Origin: JAXMBX01 sp046349635
GTDB lineage: Bacteria > Planctomycetota > Planctomycetia > Planctomycetales > Planctomycetaceae
Direction: 5' to 3'
Length of the DNA: 64,000 bases
Assembly: GCA_046349635.1 (NCBI GenBank)
Contig: JAXMBX010000001.1
Coordinates: 1 to 64,000, forward strand
Made by a program: the position numbers and the translations under genes. The notes under the pieces are model-generated. The model was given only the letters and a program-made list of their open reading frames with translations. It did not search any database and had not been told where the DNA came from. The stretch's first letter is position 1. The number at the start of each line of letters is the position of its first letter. This document shows, piece by piece, positions 63,978-64,000 of the stretch.

Positions 63978-64000
63978 TTAGCGCTTGGAGAACTGGAAGC
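63978..64000 (-). CDS. rpsI: C-terminal end of a ribosomal protein, probably S9
   Basis: Only the last seven codons are in the window, reading FQFSKR then TAA. S9 proteins end in a conserved basic tail, typically QFSKR, and a strong terminator follows at the expected distance. The assignment rests on six residues and should be confirmed on the adjacent sequence. Confidence 0.45.

Noticed and set aside
1..64000. tRNA, rRNA, insertion sequence or prophage signals
   Set aside because: None recognised by eye: no CCA-ended cloverleaf, no transposase domain, no integrase. A tool-based tRNA search would be needed to exclude a missed tRNA.

Overview
The window looks like a chromosomal segment of a planctomycete. 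I base this on protein families that are largely confined to that phylum: two very large PVC-type c-type cytochrome proteins with a C-terminal CxxCH module, a PSD1/cytochrome protein paired with a DUF1501 protein, a second lone DUF1501 protein, a protein with two TIGR03000-type domains, an HTTM protein with its small partner, and many short exported proteins rich in Pro, Gly or Tyr. I see no rRNA, tRNA, insertion sequence, prophage or CRISPR array. Most of the window reads as ordinary chromosome with small accessory pockets.

Layout. 0.2-4.2 kb: an exported protein, then a minus-strand operon (NHL propeller, 39-residue microprotein, degenerate alpha/beta hydrolase) and a gene-free gap. 4.2-8.2 kb: an SbtA-like bicarbonate transporter, a small membrane protein and an NCS2 purine/uracil-type permease. 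8.3-13.5 kb (minus): a giant cytochrome protein, a PFL/UPF0210 protein and a double-ACT protein. 13.7-20.7 kb (plus): AI-2E exporter, small membrane protein, YHYH lipoprotein, CBM9-like protein and a second giant cytochrome protein. 20.7-23.0 kb (minus): two divergent, tandem, frame-disrupted copies of one membrane/TPR-like gene. 23.4-27.0 kb: Gly/Tyr-rich secreted protein, CbiX with an orphan addiction-module protein, pilT and hisF. 27.2-31.4 kb: PSD1 protein and DUF1501. 31.6-32.7 kb: three small coupled genes including a GNAT. 33.3-35.5 kb: a GH32-like enzyme. 35.5-40.7 kb: secretin, OmpA-like lipoprotein and small exported proteins. 40.9-48.7 kb: phosphoesterase, MazF-type toxin with an unusual partner, DUF1501, a broken LamG protein, a monooxygenase, a phosphate acyltransferase and a DUF5009-like membrane protein. 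48.7-56.3 kb: a frame-disrupted FHA/coiled-coil/membrane giant divergent from a zinc-ribbon membrane protein and a secreted protein. 56.5-64 kb: acyl-CoA synthetase (one frameshift), enoyl-CoA hydratase, TIGR03000 protein (one frameshift), the HTTM pair, mgtE, and the last codons of what is probably rpsI.

Two window-wide patterns matter. First, strand composition switches: left of about 20 kb the + strand is C-rich whichever way the genes run, and right of about 25 kb it is G-rich. A C-rich to G-rich change is what a replication origin produces, though I find no dnaA gene or consensus DnaA box. Second, several otherwise intact genes are broken by one-base shifts, mostly in G or A homopolymers (44-46, 51-53, 57.8 and 59.8 kb). 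This looks more like indel error in the assembly than gene decay, so those gene models should be treated as provisional.

No single gene set here is an obviously complete new defence or metabolic system. The most unusual candidates are the FHA/coiled-coil locus, the tandem paralogs that both lose frame at the same codon, the MazF partner, and the propeller/microprotein/pseudohydrolase operon.
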